Shown here: positions 45,734-58,859 of the stretch, in pieces
Layout: each line of letters starts with the position of its first letter
Numbering within the stretch: position 1 is the first letter of the stretch
Assembly: GCA_964034945.1 (NCBI GenBank)
Contig: OZ035962.1
Location: forward strand, 22,973,530 to 23,037,529
DNA: 64,000 nucleotides
Source of the DNA: Chrysopilus asiliformis
Lineage: Eukaryota > Arthropoda > Insecta > Diptera > Rhagionidae
Direction of reading: 5' to 3'
Program-made: the position numbers and the translations under genes
The notes under the pieces: model-generated
Seen by the model: only the letters and a program-made list of their open reading frames with translations
Told to the model about the DNA's origin: nothing
Database searches by the model: none

Positions 45734-48700
45734 TTAATTAATCAAATTAAGTAAGTGACGGAAATCCTTATCTGCCTCCAGACCCATTTGGATGAAACTT
45801 TTCCCAAGATTGTTTTTAGTATTTAACACAGCCAATAACATATCCGCTCCAAGTAAATGTGGGTTATTGAAAACTGTGAAATCTCCTTCTATTGCGGAAC
45901 AGAATATTTCGTCGATAGTTTTTAATAAATTCGTAACTGCAGGATTTGTGGATAAATCCTTGGCAATTTTTCCCATGGTATCGGGTTCATTATAAATAGC
46001 GCCGGATTGCAAGAGCAGAAAAGTAATTCTCTCGTTGCCTTTCATCGCCGCGACATGCAATGCCGTTTTACCACCGGAAGAGGTCTTCGAATTCAGTAAT
46101 CTATTAAATTGTTCGGAATTTGTGGCTGTCATCCATTTTATAACACTTTCACAGACATTTAGGTGACCTTGATTAACAGCCAAATGCAATATAGTGTTGC
46201 CTTTTTGAGTTTTTTTCATCACATCCGAATTATGCTTCAATAGCAGGTCAACCATTTCTGATTTTCCAAGATAAGCGGCACGTTGCAACGGCGAAGAGCC
46301 TTCTGTGTCTTCAAATTTTATTGCATTTGAATTGGTGTTAAGGCACTTAAGGACTTCACTCTGGTCGTTATTTTTGATTGCTCCGAAAATACGATTTTTC
46401 AGAGTTATTTCTGCTATATCATCAGAATAACCGTTACTTGATTCGTAATCCATTGGCATAGAACATACAATTTTCCATGAATCCATTGTCGTAACTTTTG
46501 GATGATTACTGCCGTAAATTTCTTTCATTTTCTCATAAATCTCATTGATAATCTTCATTGAATCGGTAAACTTTTCTTGTAGATATTTTACTTGAGCCAT
46601 ACCAAATTTTGTGTCAAGTGTATTACGATGATCTATGCCGAAGGCCACCTTCTGCTTATTGTACATCTTTGTATATTCCTTTAAAGCTTTATCATAACAT
46701 TTTAGGGCGACTAAAGCAATGGTTTTGTTTTTTTGCGTTCGCAGTGTACAAGAATGACTTGGACCCATCAGAATATAACGGCATTTTAGAACAAAATCTA
46801 ATATATCGATTGCGTCAATATTTTTATCCTGCTTAAAATATGTAAATCCAATATGATCCAAAATATCAAGCGTTACTGGATGTGCCCGTCCATATTGGCG
46901 TTCAAATATCTTTAGCAGTTTATTATCGATTTCAAGTGCTTCATCATACCGGTCCATTCGTTCTAGAACTACAGCCAATAGTCTCATTGTGTGAGTAACG
47001 TCTTCGTGGGTTTCAGAATTTAGAACAGTTTTCTGCATTTCAAGAACTTCCTCGAGCACTGTTAAGGATTCTTTCTTCTTGTCCATATCAAGCAGAATCA
47101 GTCCTAAAAAGCATCGCGTTAACAAAACCTGTGGATGCTCATTACCCAAGACTAGTCTTTGTTTCTCATAAATTTCTTCGGTGAGATCGAATGCTTCCCG
47201 GAAATTATGTTTTCTGAAATTATACAAAGCAATCCGTTTTTGTATCTCCAAAGTTTCTGGATTGTTATATCCTAGTATTTCACCATAGTTCTTGACTATC
47301 TTCTCGCAAATTTTAATGGCTTCGTCGTAGTCCTCCCTATTTACACACGCATCCTCCCTAAGACGATCTGTTGTGTCATTGCCAACAAAGTGGTCTATCA
47401 ATTCCTGCAATTTCGTAAAATTGTTTTTAATAGCAGATGCGAAAATCGTATCTCCGGCAGAATTTTTCGCACTTGCGAGCTGAGTTTTAATTTCATGGAA
47501 ATTCCGAACATTTTTCAACTTATTTAAAATCTTGACGTCTTTCTGCTCAATGAAATTAAATAATCTTTCAATCAATTTCAAAAGATCCGCAATATTAGAA
47601 TTGGTCGCCAAATCAATTGGCTTCTTGTGGTTGTTATTCGTGGAATTGTAAATTGCTCCAGAGTTGAGTAATTTTTTTGTTAATTGCAAATTACCCAATT
47701 TAGCCGCCAAATGCAGTGGGGAGTTTCCCTTATTGTCCCGATGATTAACGGGCGCATTGGCATTTATCAAAAGCTCGACGATATTTTCATTTGCCTGTTC
47801 TACAGCATAGTGCAGAACAGTCTGACCCTTGGTATCTTGTGTGCCCACATACGGCGAATTCTCTTTAGCTTTCAATAGATTGGCCACTTGGCTCTCATCA
47901 TTTTTGGATACTGCAGAAAAAAAATTTTGAATTGATACCAATAACTGTGTACCCTCTTGATTAAAAAAGTCCATGGCAAGAACGGGCATTTTCTCGATTT
48001 CAAAATGGGCACCCCGTTCCAGTAGAAACTCACACATTTTCGTCGTCGTATACTTGGCAGCAACATACAGCGGTGTAGCGCCAAGCATATCCGTTGCATT
48101 TATATCACATCCAATACTCAAAAGATAGTCTACGACATCATAATTGGGTCCTTGAGTAGCGAAATGTAACAAACTCTGTTTTGTCCATTCATTATCTACT
48201 AGATCGTTGAAACCACCTTCGACCAAGTATTTTAAAGTGTTGAGACTGTTATATTTAGCGGCAGTTTGTATCGGTTTCAATAGATTCTCATCCCTTAAAT
48301 TCGGATTGGCACCATTTTCCAACAGCCATTTCGCCCCATGCAGAAAATCATTTTGAGCCGCAACATGCAGCGGAGTCATGTTATAAATTCCAGTGACGTT
48401 TATGCCTTTTCTATGTTTAGCGAGAAACTCAATACAATCATAGCTTTCGTAATGAATAGCAACGTGTACTGGGGTTTCGCCACTTTCACTGGTACACCAT
48501 TTTGCGCCCCGCTTGATCAGAAACTCCAAAATGTTGCATGCGTCCTTCGCAGCAGCGATATGTAATGCGGTTAACTTATCCGCCGTTTTTGCATTTACAT
48601 CGGCCCCATGATCGACTAGCACTTTAACCACACTTAAACGCGCTGCTTCCGTCGCTAAAACCAGTGGCGTAACATTTTCGTCTGTTATGGCGTTAACATT

Positions 48701-51700
48701 GCAGCCCTTCGAAATTAATGTTTTTACTATTGAAGCATTCGCAAAAGTTGCAGCAAAATGTAAGAGTGTAGCATTCTCGATCTTAACGTCAACAACATTA
48801 ATGTTTGGATGTTGGAGAAGCATTTCCGTAATAATGATATCTTCTTGCATAATCGAACTAATTATTGGTTGATGGAGGTTTACATCAGCGCCATTGTCGA
48901 GTAGGACTTTCACAATATCGCAACGATGCAACATAATTGCCCTAATTAGTGGTGTAATCTTTCCTTGTTGTGAATTTACATCGCAACCGGCTTTCACGAG
49001 CAATTCAACAATTTTTATATCGGGTTCGATTAATCCACCCAACAATGATTCAAGTGCTGTACTCCCTTCCAATGACTGAAACAAAAGATTTCTGTCACAT
49101 CCTTCTTTCAAATTTGGATTCGCGCCATTGTCAATGAGAAGTTGAACGATTTCGATATTCCCATGAAATATGGCTGCATGCAATGGCCGTCGGTTGTCTA
49201 AAATTGAATTGACTTCGGCTCCTTTTTTAATTAAAAATCGGCAGGTTTCTACCGCTAGGCCAGTTATGGCGGACATAAGCAATTCATTCAACGTTTTAGT
49301 GGCGATGTCGCGTTTTTTAACAAAGAAATACTTGAAGACTTCCATATTATCATTGCGTAAGGCTAGTTCCTCGTAACCAGTGCCAGTTATGCGTATATTA
49401 CGCTTCTTGATAATACCGAGCACATCGAAATTGTTTCTTTTAAATACCATGTGAAGCGGTGTAATATTTTTGTAGTTTTTCTTCTCTATGACTGCACCCG
49501 AATCAAGCAACAATTCAAAAATCCTGGGGTTTTTTAATTCGCTGGCGAAATGCAGTGGTGTCTGCGAGTGTTTATCAACTGAATTGACATCAACTTTCTT
49601 GTATTTTAATAAACATCGGACAATCTCCTCGTTGTCCTTCAACACCGCAACATGAAGTGGTGTTAGGCCTTCAGGGGTCTTACAGCAGGGATCAGCACCG
49701 TTTTCAAGAAGAAACTTAACAATTTCCGTGCGATTTTTCCAGCATGCGGATATCAAAACTGTGTAGTTTGGTTTTTCCATGCGAGCATTTACATCAGCGC
49801 CATGTTTGATTAGGAGTCTTATTAAGTCGCATTTTGAATTTGTGATTGTACAATGGAGTGGGGTCGCGTTGTGTTTTTGTGTGGAGATCATCTAAAATTA
49901 TTTAATTATTTTAATAAAAGTGCTAACTGTAAACTAAAAAATTCAAAAAATACACGAAAAGCTACTAAAATATAAGAAAGACGGAGGCCAATCGTCTATT
50001 TAAAAAAATCCACTTGTGTAGGAGAGGCGGAAATGGGTGGTCCGATTCGATTTTGATGTATGGAACGGTTATGTCAAATCATATTCTAAACACGTTTTAC
50101 CTTTATAATTTTTTCAATACGATTCGTTTTCGAGAAAATTGTAAAAAAACTTTTTCGTTTAAATGGGGAAGGGGGAGGGGAGGGGACAGTATGATCCTAT
50201 TTTACCCGTTCAAGAATTTAGTCTTCCTATTTACGAAAGACGCAACTGGACAAAATTTCAAGTCTCTAGATCAATCCTTTCAAAAGTTATGGTGTTCACG
50301 GACAGACAGACAGACAGACGAAGTCCGATGATTGGTTCAAAGCATTGCAAACGGTATACTAAATGCAAATACTCCTATATGATTCTCATATGGATTTCGT
50401 ACTGATCAGAAATTTTCTATCTGCCCTCTTCTATAGAAGAAGAAAGTAACAATGCCTTCGACTAGCTTTCTAACTTCAGAAATCTTAATCAAGGCGATAA
50501 ATTGATAAGGTGGCGACATTACCCTGACAAATAGTGATGTGTCAGTTCCACAAAATAAAATTGTATTAAAAAAACATAACAAAAGCTATAATTGCCAATC
50601 TGGCAATCATTGGAGACCCGTATGGTGATATTCGTATCAAAATTCGAACAGTTATACCAAAATTCCACTTTGAAGTCAAACTTTCCAATAAGGTTTTTTA
50701 AAATTTATTCCAATCGGATTTTGATGTATGGGAGTTTTATGTAGAATCATGCCCTAAATAACTTTTGTTCTTGGATTTTTTTGATAAGATGCACCGTTTT
50801 TGAGATATTCACAAAAAACGATTTCGATCGTATGGGGGGTACCCCCCTAATCTTCCATTTTTGCCCATTAACGAACTTAGCCTCGCATTTTACGAAAAAC
50901 GAATCTGCGCAAAATTTCAAGTCTCTAGCTCAATCCGTGCGCCCGCAATCCGCCCAACAGACTGACAGACGGACGGACATGCAAAAATCAATTTTTTTTA
51001 TCATTCTAAACACACTGATGTAATTCATTTTTATGTGTGATGACGGAATCTTGGCGTTACAAACGGTAAAGCAAAGTTAATATACCCTTTGGTTTCACCA
51101 TACGAGTATAAAAAATGGTCCGGGGTCCCCGGTTTTGGTAATACCGGTATTGCAAACCCTAAGCTTGTCTTTAAGAATGGGAGCATTGGTCAATTTTTTG
51201 TTTAAAAATCTTGTTGGAGGTCTCAATAGCTCGTCCTTAACAAAAACTTACCTCCCTTTCGGGTAGTGACAAGAAATAGTTTGATATGTACACTGCCGGT
51301 CAAAAAAACTTGACCGATGATAAAAAAAAACCAATTTTTCGACTTTTCACTCATGTTTCATGTATTGTAAATGTTTTAATTCGACAATTTCTGAAAGAAT
51401 GTACATAACTGAAGCTTATTCAACATTTTGAAATGATTATTCCATGAACATGATGAACAGGTGTCGCATATAAAAATGATCTATACATATTTCCGTATTT
51501 TTAGTTATTAAACGCTTATTACACATGAACGGTCATACTCGTGATAATAACAAGGCATCAAATGATGAAAAATTGTCGTTGGCGATTGTTGACAGTACAT
51601 AAACAATGATGCGTGATCGGGCGCGCTCGGCCGACTTGGCCGCGTTTCCTCGAGCCGAGGCGATTGCAGCCGAGAAAAGCCGATAATAATCGAATATCGA

Positions 51701-54700
51701 TCAATTCAAAATTGAAAATGTCTTTTCTCTTATCATTCACCTTGAATGTATATAAAAAACCTTAACTTGCACATACAATGGGAGTGAAAAATCGAAAAAT
51801 TGGTTTTTTTTATCATCGGTCAAGTTTTTTTGACCGGCAGTGTAGTTACTTCTAAAAAATGTCTTACCTTGGCACCATTCTGCAGCAAAAACTCAACAAC
51901 ATCGTATTGCCCTTCAAAGCACGCCGCATGAATTGCAGTCCATCCTTCGTCATTTGATCCATTCACATCGACGCCCAACTTTATTAAGAACTGCACGAAA
52001 TCAAGTAGCCCCAATTCAGCGGATAAATTCAAATATATGGAGCCGTTAGCGTAACGCTTACCGTCCATTAGAGGCTCATATTTCATCAGTAATTCGAATA
52101 TTTTTAAATTCTTTGATTGTATTGATACGACAACAGGCCGATTTTTAAGTCCATCACTTAGCCACGTGCAATCCGTATTGATATTTAGAATGCATTCTAC
52201 TGTTTCGTAAGATCCACTGATTACCGCATAGTGTAAGCATGTCCGCTCCAAATAATCAGACTCTGTAATTAAATTCAATGATTTTGATTTCGATTTGGAA
52301 TTTCGGACAATAAAGTCGATAGCGTGATGATTTCCTGTCGATGCAGCCAAATGGAATACGTTTTGCTTACTGCAGTTTTTCCTCAAGCTCAGATCGAACT
52401 TTGGACATTCCTTCATAAAATACATTAAGACTCCTCGATCATGATTCTTGGCTGCTATTTCCACCAGAGAGTAATTATCCAAATCTCTTGCATAATAATC
52501 TACCAGCGAAAAGTCAATTGTGCTTTTTATGTCGACTAGTGGCGATTCTTCAGTTATTTTAAATAATTTCAAATTCATTTCAATAATTTTCCCTTCATTG
52601 AAGAATCGCTCGATGATTTTTGACACACCGGGAATTGCGGCAATGCTAGCTGATTGTTGTTCAACTGTTAATTTCTTGTCATAGTGTAGAACATAATTAA
52701 TCGAATTCGTTATAACCGACAGTTCAATGTTGAACGGCTGTATCTCGAAAACAAAGTTGCCATGTGCGATGTGGCAGTGGAGTTCCTTTCCAGTCAACAG
52801 TGGGAAATCGTCGTCTAGGAAATAGGCGTTATCACACAATTTCTTATCATTTAGCGATAGAATATCCAGCAGCAACATCTCAATAGCCGCAATCATTTGT
52901 CGATTGTTTGAATTTTGTATGAAATTCTTTATTGTCTTGAGATTACAATCCAGGAGCTTCGAGTCTTGCAAAATTACTTTCAGCAATTTAATTTTATCAA
53001 GCGGAATATCTGCGTTTCTAATTGTCCTTTTCTTCGAATTTGGTTCTGGTACAAACTTTTCTTTTAATTGTTTAAGTCCATTTATGTTCTTGGAGTTCTC
53101 AGTTACAAACAACAGCATTTGGTGGAGGTACATCGAAAATTGGTGATCATTAGTGAAGTCAGACTCCAATGATCGCATCCATTTAACAGCCGTTTTTACA
53201 AGTAATTCAAAAATATATTGAGGATTATTAGCCAATTGTAAAACTAATGGTAACTGTATATTGTCTTCCTCGTTTTCTGGCGCAATAGACTCTATTTGTG
53301 TCTTCAGTTTATCTAAATAATCAAATATGGTTCCATTTTGATATTTTTTACGAGACATTTCGTCCTCAAAGAATATTTTTGAAATAAGATTCTTCAGCTT
53401 CACATTAAACTGAATAAAAGTCTTATTTTTGTCTTTCTGTTCGATTTCGATTAGTTTGAAGATTTGCTTATACGAATCTATGTATGATGCAGTCTTAACG
53501 TTTGAAGATGATTCTTTATCTATTAAAGAAATCAAATCCTTCAATTTATCCACTGCATTCGTTGATAATGAAGATGGAAGCATATTTTTTGGAATCACGT
53601 CAATTTGACCCCAATTGAAAATTTCACAGATCTTGAAAAATTCATCAAAACTTTTACAATCAAAAATATCGGCTATTAATTTATCGAGAAGTTTGTTTTT
53701 GCGTTGATAAAAGAGGTCTACAATAAAATTGCGTAATGATAGTAATTCTTCTTTGATTTGTTTGAGACCCTCGTTGTAAGACTGATTCGTTTCTTCTACT
53801 TGAATGCGACGAGTTAGGGCGAATTTCATCAACAATGACCTTCGAAGATTTGATATTTTTTTTCTTGTGTCATCAGAGAATGTTGACGCGAGAATACCGC
53901 TTAAATCAGTGGAAAGATTCGGTATATTTTCATCAATAACTAGAACGCATCTTTCGATTACGAGAAATTCATATTCCTTGCTAGCAATTTTGCTGCTCAT
54001 TACCAAATCAATAAAATACAAAACATTATTCAGTGTATAGAAATCACGAAGTGCTGAATAGTCAGCGTACAAACCCTTAAAAGCATCACTGTCCGCGGAT
54101 AGCTTCTCAATGACTACTTGGCGAGTGAGATTTCCTTCAATTTCATGTAGATTAATGTCAGCTGCTTGTAAATCGCCGACAATAACTCGCAAGTGTTGGG
54201 CAAACTCCTCCAAATATTTCAAAAGTTTATCGTTTGTTATAATCGCTCGATAATAGAGGCCATCATTCTGTTTGTCGTTTAAATGTTTTACAAACACCAC
54301 CAAACAGAAGTGAATCTCTTCCCATGGCAATCGATCGTATGTTGATTTCAATTCTCGTTTCAATGCGTAAATATTCGCAATTAACGATCGCAGATTGAAA
54401 ATAAACTCCTGATCCACAGTTTTATCGGAACCGCCAGAGTTTTTAACCAAATTTTCAATGATTTCGATAACGAAATTCGCTCGTTTTTTAACATCATCCA
54501 GGCTGACTTCTGGCCGTGATGCTGCACTAAAGTTCTCCGAGTCAAAACGAATATTCAACAATTTATTCTCGATGAAAATTTTCATATCTTCACTTAAATC
54601 GATATTACACAAATGGAGTTTTCTATACGCTTTTGATAGCACTTCATCTACGATTTCATTGTTGATTTCTCCGGGCCACTTGTCGATCAAAATGGTCAGC

Positions 54701-55164
54701 AATTCTACGTCATTCGAACGAATGGCGTAATAAAAAGCATTCTTTCCTTCTTCGTCCTCATCGAAGGCCCCGATCGGACTTTTGCCGATATCGACATTTA
54801 AACTGTTTACAAATTTATTGCTTTTGTCTAGCAAATGCTTTAAAATATCGTTGGCACCGTATTTGCTGGACAATATTATCAAATTGGTTTGGCGCATTGG
54901 ACAATTTTTGTGCTCCATAAAATCCTTCAAGACGTCCTTTTTCTCGATTTTATTCAGTTGTATCAGGAGTTGCCCCAGCGATTTTACGTTCTCGAGTTTT
55001 TTCGCTTGTACGGATTTTGCCAAATCCCCAAGGACCTCATGGTAGCATTTTAACGGTCCAACTGTGTTGTAGTATTTTTCGATTTCAGTTTTTGATGAAA
55101 ATCCAAGTTTAAATAGTTTGTCGTTGAATGTGAAATTCTGACTGAAGACATCGGACGACAGCAT
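45734..55164 (-). CDS. Giant ankyrin-TPR-ankyrin protein, copy 1
   Basis: Two exons, 51,868-55,164 and 45,734-49,891, join in phase 0 across GT/AG (AAG|GTAAGA ... TTTTAG|ATG) and restore one ankyrin repeat across the junction (NGAK then the next repeat): 2,484 aa. The start at 55,164 has CAAAATG context. Exon 1: two N-terminal ankyrin-like repeats (about 85-170), a long mainly helical region with a LPWEEIHFCL motif and no recognised catalytic motif (about 200-920), then about five ankyrin repeats. Exon 2: about 20 more ankyrin repeats (DVNAKTADKLTALHIAA-type), a tetratricopeptide region of kinesin-light-chain type (about exon residues 865-1,165, e.g. YEKQRLVLGNEHPQVL), and four C-terminal ankyrin repeats. 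No signal peptide or membrane segment. Likely an intracellular scaffold. Function unknown. A near-identical tandem copy lies upstream. Confidence 0.9.
49892..51867 (-). other. Intron of ANK-TPR gene copy 1
   Basis: A 1,976-bp intron with consensus ends. It contains two R1 repeat modules (49,990-50,440 with a short RGAC array at 50,297-50,321; 50,700-51,080) and a Tc1/mariner-like MITE at 51,291-51,842. Its 49,892-50,820 part matches 63,072-64,000 with one difference seen. Confidence 0.85.
51291..51842 (+). mobile_element. Tc1/mariner-type MITE with 61-bp inverted ends
   Basis: CACTGCCGGTCAAAAAAACT at 51,291 and its inverse at 51,842 begin near-perfect inverted repeats of about 61-62 bp (one A-run length difference and one substitution), flanked by TA (51,289-51,290 and 51,843-51,844). 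The interior, about 430 bp, is non-coding with a GC-rich patch near 51,620-51,670. Near-identity of the ends implies recent insertion. Confidence 0.9.
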
Positions 55165-55232
55165 TTTGGAATGTTTGCTGGAAATTTTAAAAAGATGCTA
55201 AAGCTATTAAAATGAAGATGTGTTAAAACTGT

Positions 55233-55536
55233 ATCAGAGACTGTCCATAAAAGACGTCACGCATCTACGAAGGCAACCAGAATACAGTGCCGCAGTACAT
55301 TATTGATGTTTCTTTTTTTACAAGCCTTACGATTTTTTGATTGTTTTCAATTTTTTTTGTTCTGTTTTTGAATATTTTTCAAAACTAGTTGTCGTCTTTC
55401 AAGTGAGCTAAACATGTAAAACCTTAAAATGCTTCGTCCCAGATCGGAATTTAGAAATTACATACAAAAAATCACGGAGTGATTAGTTCGACAAGATACA
55501 AAATAGCGTAACGTATTTTATGGGCTGGTCATCGAG
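55233..55536 (+). mobile_element. MITE immediately upstream of ANK-TPR copy 1
   Basis: GACTGTCCATAAAAGACGTCACGC on the left and the inverse of GACCAGCCCATAAAATACGTTACGC on the right delimit about 304 bp, starting only 69 bp upstream of the start codon. Same family as 41,005-41,198. Confidence 0.6.
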
Positions 55537-56079
55537 GACTCGTTAATACCTTTTTGAATGTTTAATAGTGGCTTATGAGACTTCTTTTAAAACAGTTCGA
55601 TGCTGTTGATCAATTTTAGTTGCCACGAATTCTTCTGTGTATGGCAAGGAACTGAAATCATGGAAAACCACTATTTTAAATAAAACTTACATGTTTTGAT
55701 ACAGAATTATGAAAAGGGAAATAGAAAACTTGGCAAAATTCCCATTTTTAAAAGCTTTTATTTAGCTTGCTTTTTCGTCTGTCTATCAGGGTCAAATCTT
55801 GTAATCTCATTTTTCAATTGACTTGAAATTCTCAACACATACGTAATTGTGAGGACAATGCAATGTGTGTGTATACATGAATGAGAAAAAAAACCGAATA
55901 GCGGCAAGCATCAGACGCCATTTTATCCAAATCGAACTAACGAAGTACCCATGGTACAGTGTCTTAAATGAAAGGGCTTGGAAAAACAATAAAGCCGAAT
56001 ATCGATCTCGAGGGAAAACAAAATGACTGACGCATCAGGCATTTTTTCAGTAGGCAACCATCGTATGAGGCCTTAAATG

Positions 56080-56165
56080 AATAAGCGTGACGCAAGACAG
56101 ACGTTATTTTGCATTTTTAGTCATGACTAAAAATGCAAAATACCGTGTTTTGCATCACGCTTATT
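56080..56165. repeat. Near-perfect palindrome with perfect 38-bp core
   Basis: The core at 56,105-56,142 is TATTTTGCATTTTTAGTCA followed by its exact reverse complement with no loop. Imperfect pairing continues outward to AATAAGCGTGA (56,080-56,090) and TCACGCTTATT (56,155-56,165). Confidence 0.85.
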
Positions 56166-56400
56166 AAGGATAAAAAAAATAAATAAAAACAAAAAAAAAA
56201 TAAAAACAAAAAAAAAATAAAAACAAAAAAAAATAAAAACAAAAAAAAATAAAAAAAAAGCTTTTATTGAAAAAAAAAATCTGAAAAGAAAAAAAAAGTT
56301 CTACATCAGAAATAAAAGCATAAAACAAAAAAAAATTATCTCGCTTTGTTTTCGCCACTGATCTGCCCATTATTCCGCAAATAAAATTTTCAAAAAAGTG
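56165..56400 (+). repeat. (AAATAAAAACAAAAAAA)n minisatellite and A/T hairpin family
   Basis: About six A-rich units at 56,172-56,258, followed by CATCAGAAATAAAAGCATAAAAC and TATCTCGCTTTG related to 42,419-42,484. Confidence 0.7.
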
Positions 56401-57490
56401 GCTTTTTTAAAAATTCTGATTTCGATTTATTTTGCTTCAGAAATTCGCATAAACATTAAAGTAATGAAAATTGTTATTAAAATAGTTAACCTATAGGCAT
56501 TATGCTTTTTTCACGTTTTTTTAATAAGTAAAATAAATTTGTTATAGAATTTTTATGAAAACTAAAACTTTTTTACACAAACTTCTACGTCTTTTTTTTT
56601 TAATAAGCAGAACAACATATTTTTGAAAATCGTTTTGCTTTTCAGTTTTTTTTCTGAGATTTGACAAAAAAAAAGCAATTGCAAAGTAGAAATCGCTAAA
56701 AACCGAGATTCGAATCCGCCATTTTAGTGACTTTCGTTTAACTAATATGGTAGAAAAATTAGATTAGGTTTAGAAAACTCAACGTGCCCCCAGGGCAGAG
56801 TTTCACCAGGAACCCATGTGACCGGGACCACTTGTGATGTTTTTGGCTTAAAAGAATTAAAGGGATAAAACATCTGGAATGGTTTGCAGCTGGACTTCTA
56901 GATGGGAGATTTTTTTTTTGTTTTTCGTTTGTTTGCATGTTCAAGCAAGACTTTGAAGTTAAAATCTTTGAAAAAAAAACAGAAAACCATTGCAGAAATC
57001 TTTTCCGCCAAACGAACCCGTTAGATTGAATTTAGCTCAATTTTCAATTCATGCAAAACTTGAAGCCCAGATTTATTTTATTGAGCCTAAAAATCGGCTC
57101 GTAAATGGAATCTAATTTTATTGTACAATTCTTTATCAAAGGTTTTTTCTTGTATTGAAAATGGATAAATTTGATTTCCAAGAGAAGTTTTACTTTGTAC
57201 GGCAATCGAAAACTTAAAAAACTATGTGCTATTAAAAAATCAACTTTTTTTTACCTTATTGTGTTATCAAAGTATTCACGAACATAAAAATAATCTGCAC
57301 TAGAATAAAACTAAACCTCTCGTTGAGACGACACGATTGCAAATGGAGACGCTGGGGATACAAACAGGAATTTAGATTTGTTCAGAAATTTTTTTTTGAA
57401 TTGAAAATTTCCCAATAAGCTAATCTGCGTCAACGACTCAACTAGAGTGCGTGTATGATCTAGAGAATTGTTTATATCAGGTAGAAAGCC
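56400..57490. other. AT-rich intergenic sequence, nothing recognised
   Basis: No supported gene, RNA or element. Confidence 0.45.
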
Positions 57491-58195
57491 TGTAATCTAA
57501 AGAGTGGACATTGGGACGTGTAAAAATGGCCGCCAAGCTTAAAAACGAACGCGAAAAACTCTAAAAATTTCATTCATTGCTACAATTAATTGCCAAAATA
57601 ACTGAAATCGGTTAATATAAGTAAAAAGCTCATGTCTGAGGTAGAGAGACTATAATCTAGAGAGTGGACATCAGCACTTAATAGACTGTCCCACTGAGTA
57701 GGACATTTTATTAACTCAAATTAGTACAGTGTATTAGGCCAGTTAGCATAGCTTTATCTCCAGATTAGAATAATCTGTAAACAATTTTTAAATTTATTAA
57801 AACAACTACGACTTTCCTAATATTTTTGATGCCTCAGATATGAGTTTTTTACTTATATTAACCGCCTTCAGTTATTTTGGCAGTTATTTGTAACAATGAA
57901 TCAAATTTTTAAAGTTTTCACGTTCGTTTTTCAGCTTGGCGGCCATTTTTACACGTCACATTGTCCACTTTCTATATTATAGGCTCTCTAGTTTGAGGTA
58001 TATAAAAATTGAAGTTTTAATAAATTTAAAAATTGTTTACAGACTGTTCTAATCTGAGGAAAAAAAGCTGTTCTACCTGGTCTAATAGTGTTCTAATTGG
58101 AGTCAATAGACTGTCCTATTCAGTAGGACAATCTACTTATTATGTGCTGTGCTGATGTCTACTACCTAGATTATTATCTCTAGTGAAACCCTTTC
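57490..58195. mobile_element. Fold-back element with interleaved inverted arms
   Basis: Four arms occur in the order A-B-A'-B'. A (about 57,491-57,640) is inverse to A' (57,829-57,985); they share GTGTAAAAATGGCCGCCAAGCTT. B (about 57,640-57,805) is inverse to B' (58,010-58,192); they share AGTAGGACA and ACAATTTTTAAATTTATTAAAAC. Copy 1 at 44,845-45,240 has only B and A'. No coding capacity. Class unknown. Confidence 0.7.
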
Positions 58196-58619
58196 ATTTC
58201 CACGCTAGGGAATTACAAGGAGCGACGCGATCTATTGTATATATGTTTGTCGCAAATTTAAAAACGATTTTTAGTGGCCGACTCTGAAAGGAGAAACATT
58301 TGGGCGATAAATTTCGAACCTAAATAAAAAACCACAAACATTTTGTAACAAATAAATGACTCTAGAGAAAACCGGTTACAGCGACAGATCCTTGCCACAC
58401 CACCTTTACTTATTCCGCAAAATTTTCGGCATTTTTTAAAAGCTTAGCTTGTTTCTTTGTCTGTCAGGGTCAAATCTTGTAATCTAATTTTGACCCAATT
58501 CCATTCATTTTTTTGTGATATTTCTTTTTGCAATACCTACCTATGTAAATCTCAGTCCTACTAATATACTTCTCATGACAACAATTGCTGAAAAATACAC
58601 ACGAAATAGCAAAAATCCA

Positions 58620-58625
58620 TTTATT
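58620..58625 (-). terminator. Polyadenylation signal, ANK-TPR gene copy 2
   Basis: AATAAA about 235 nt after the stop codon, at the position equivalent to that in copy 1. Confidence 0.45.
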
Positions 58626-58859
58626 TTGAATTCTAGTCAAGTATAATAAAATTATATTTAATTCTATCGAATGCAAAAATTCAACTCTTTTAAAAATGAA
58701 ATTATTAAAATTCAATGACAAAATCAACATATGAAAAATTCGATAAAATATAAAATTAAACAAAAACTTAAACAATCTTCAAATTAAAAAGAGAAAAAAA
58801 AACTGGTTTTGTGCTGTTTAGCATTAAAATTAACAAATACAATTCAAACTTATTTCACT

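Larger units (their letters stand above)
55165..57490. other. Spacer upstream of ANK-TPR gene copy 1
   Basis: Presumed promoter and 5' UTR of copy 1 next to 55,165. The rest holds a MITE, a palindrome and A-rich repeats. A repeat fragment near 55,770-55,810 (GTCAAATCTTGTAATCT) matches sequence downstream of both copies. No additional gene seen. Confidence 0.6.

Noticed and set aside
46609..49376. Plus-strand frames opposite the ankyrin exon
   Set aside because: Antisense shadows of a confident minus-strand coding exon. The same holds for 52,904-55,045 and 58,918-62,556.
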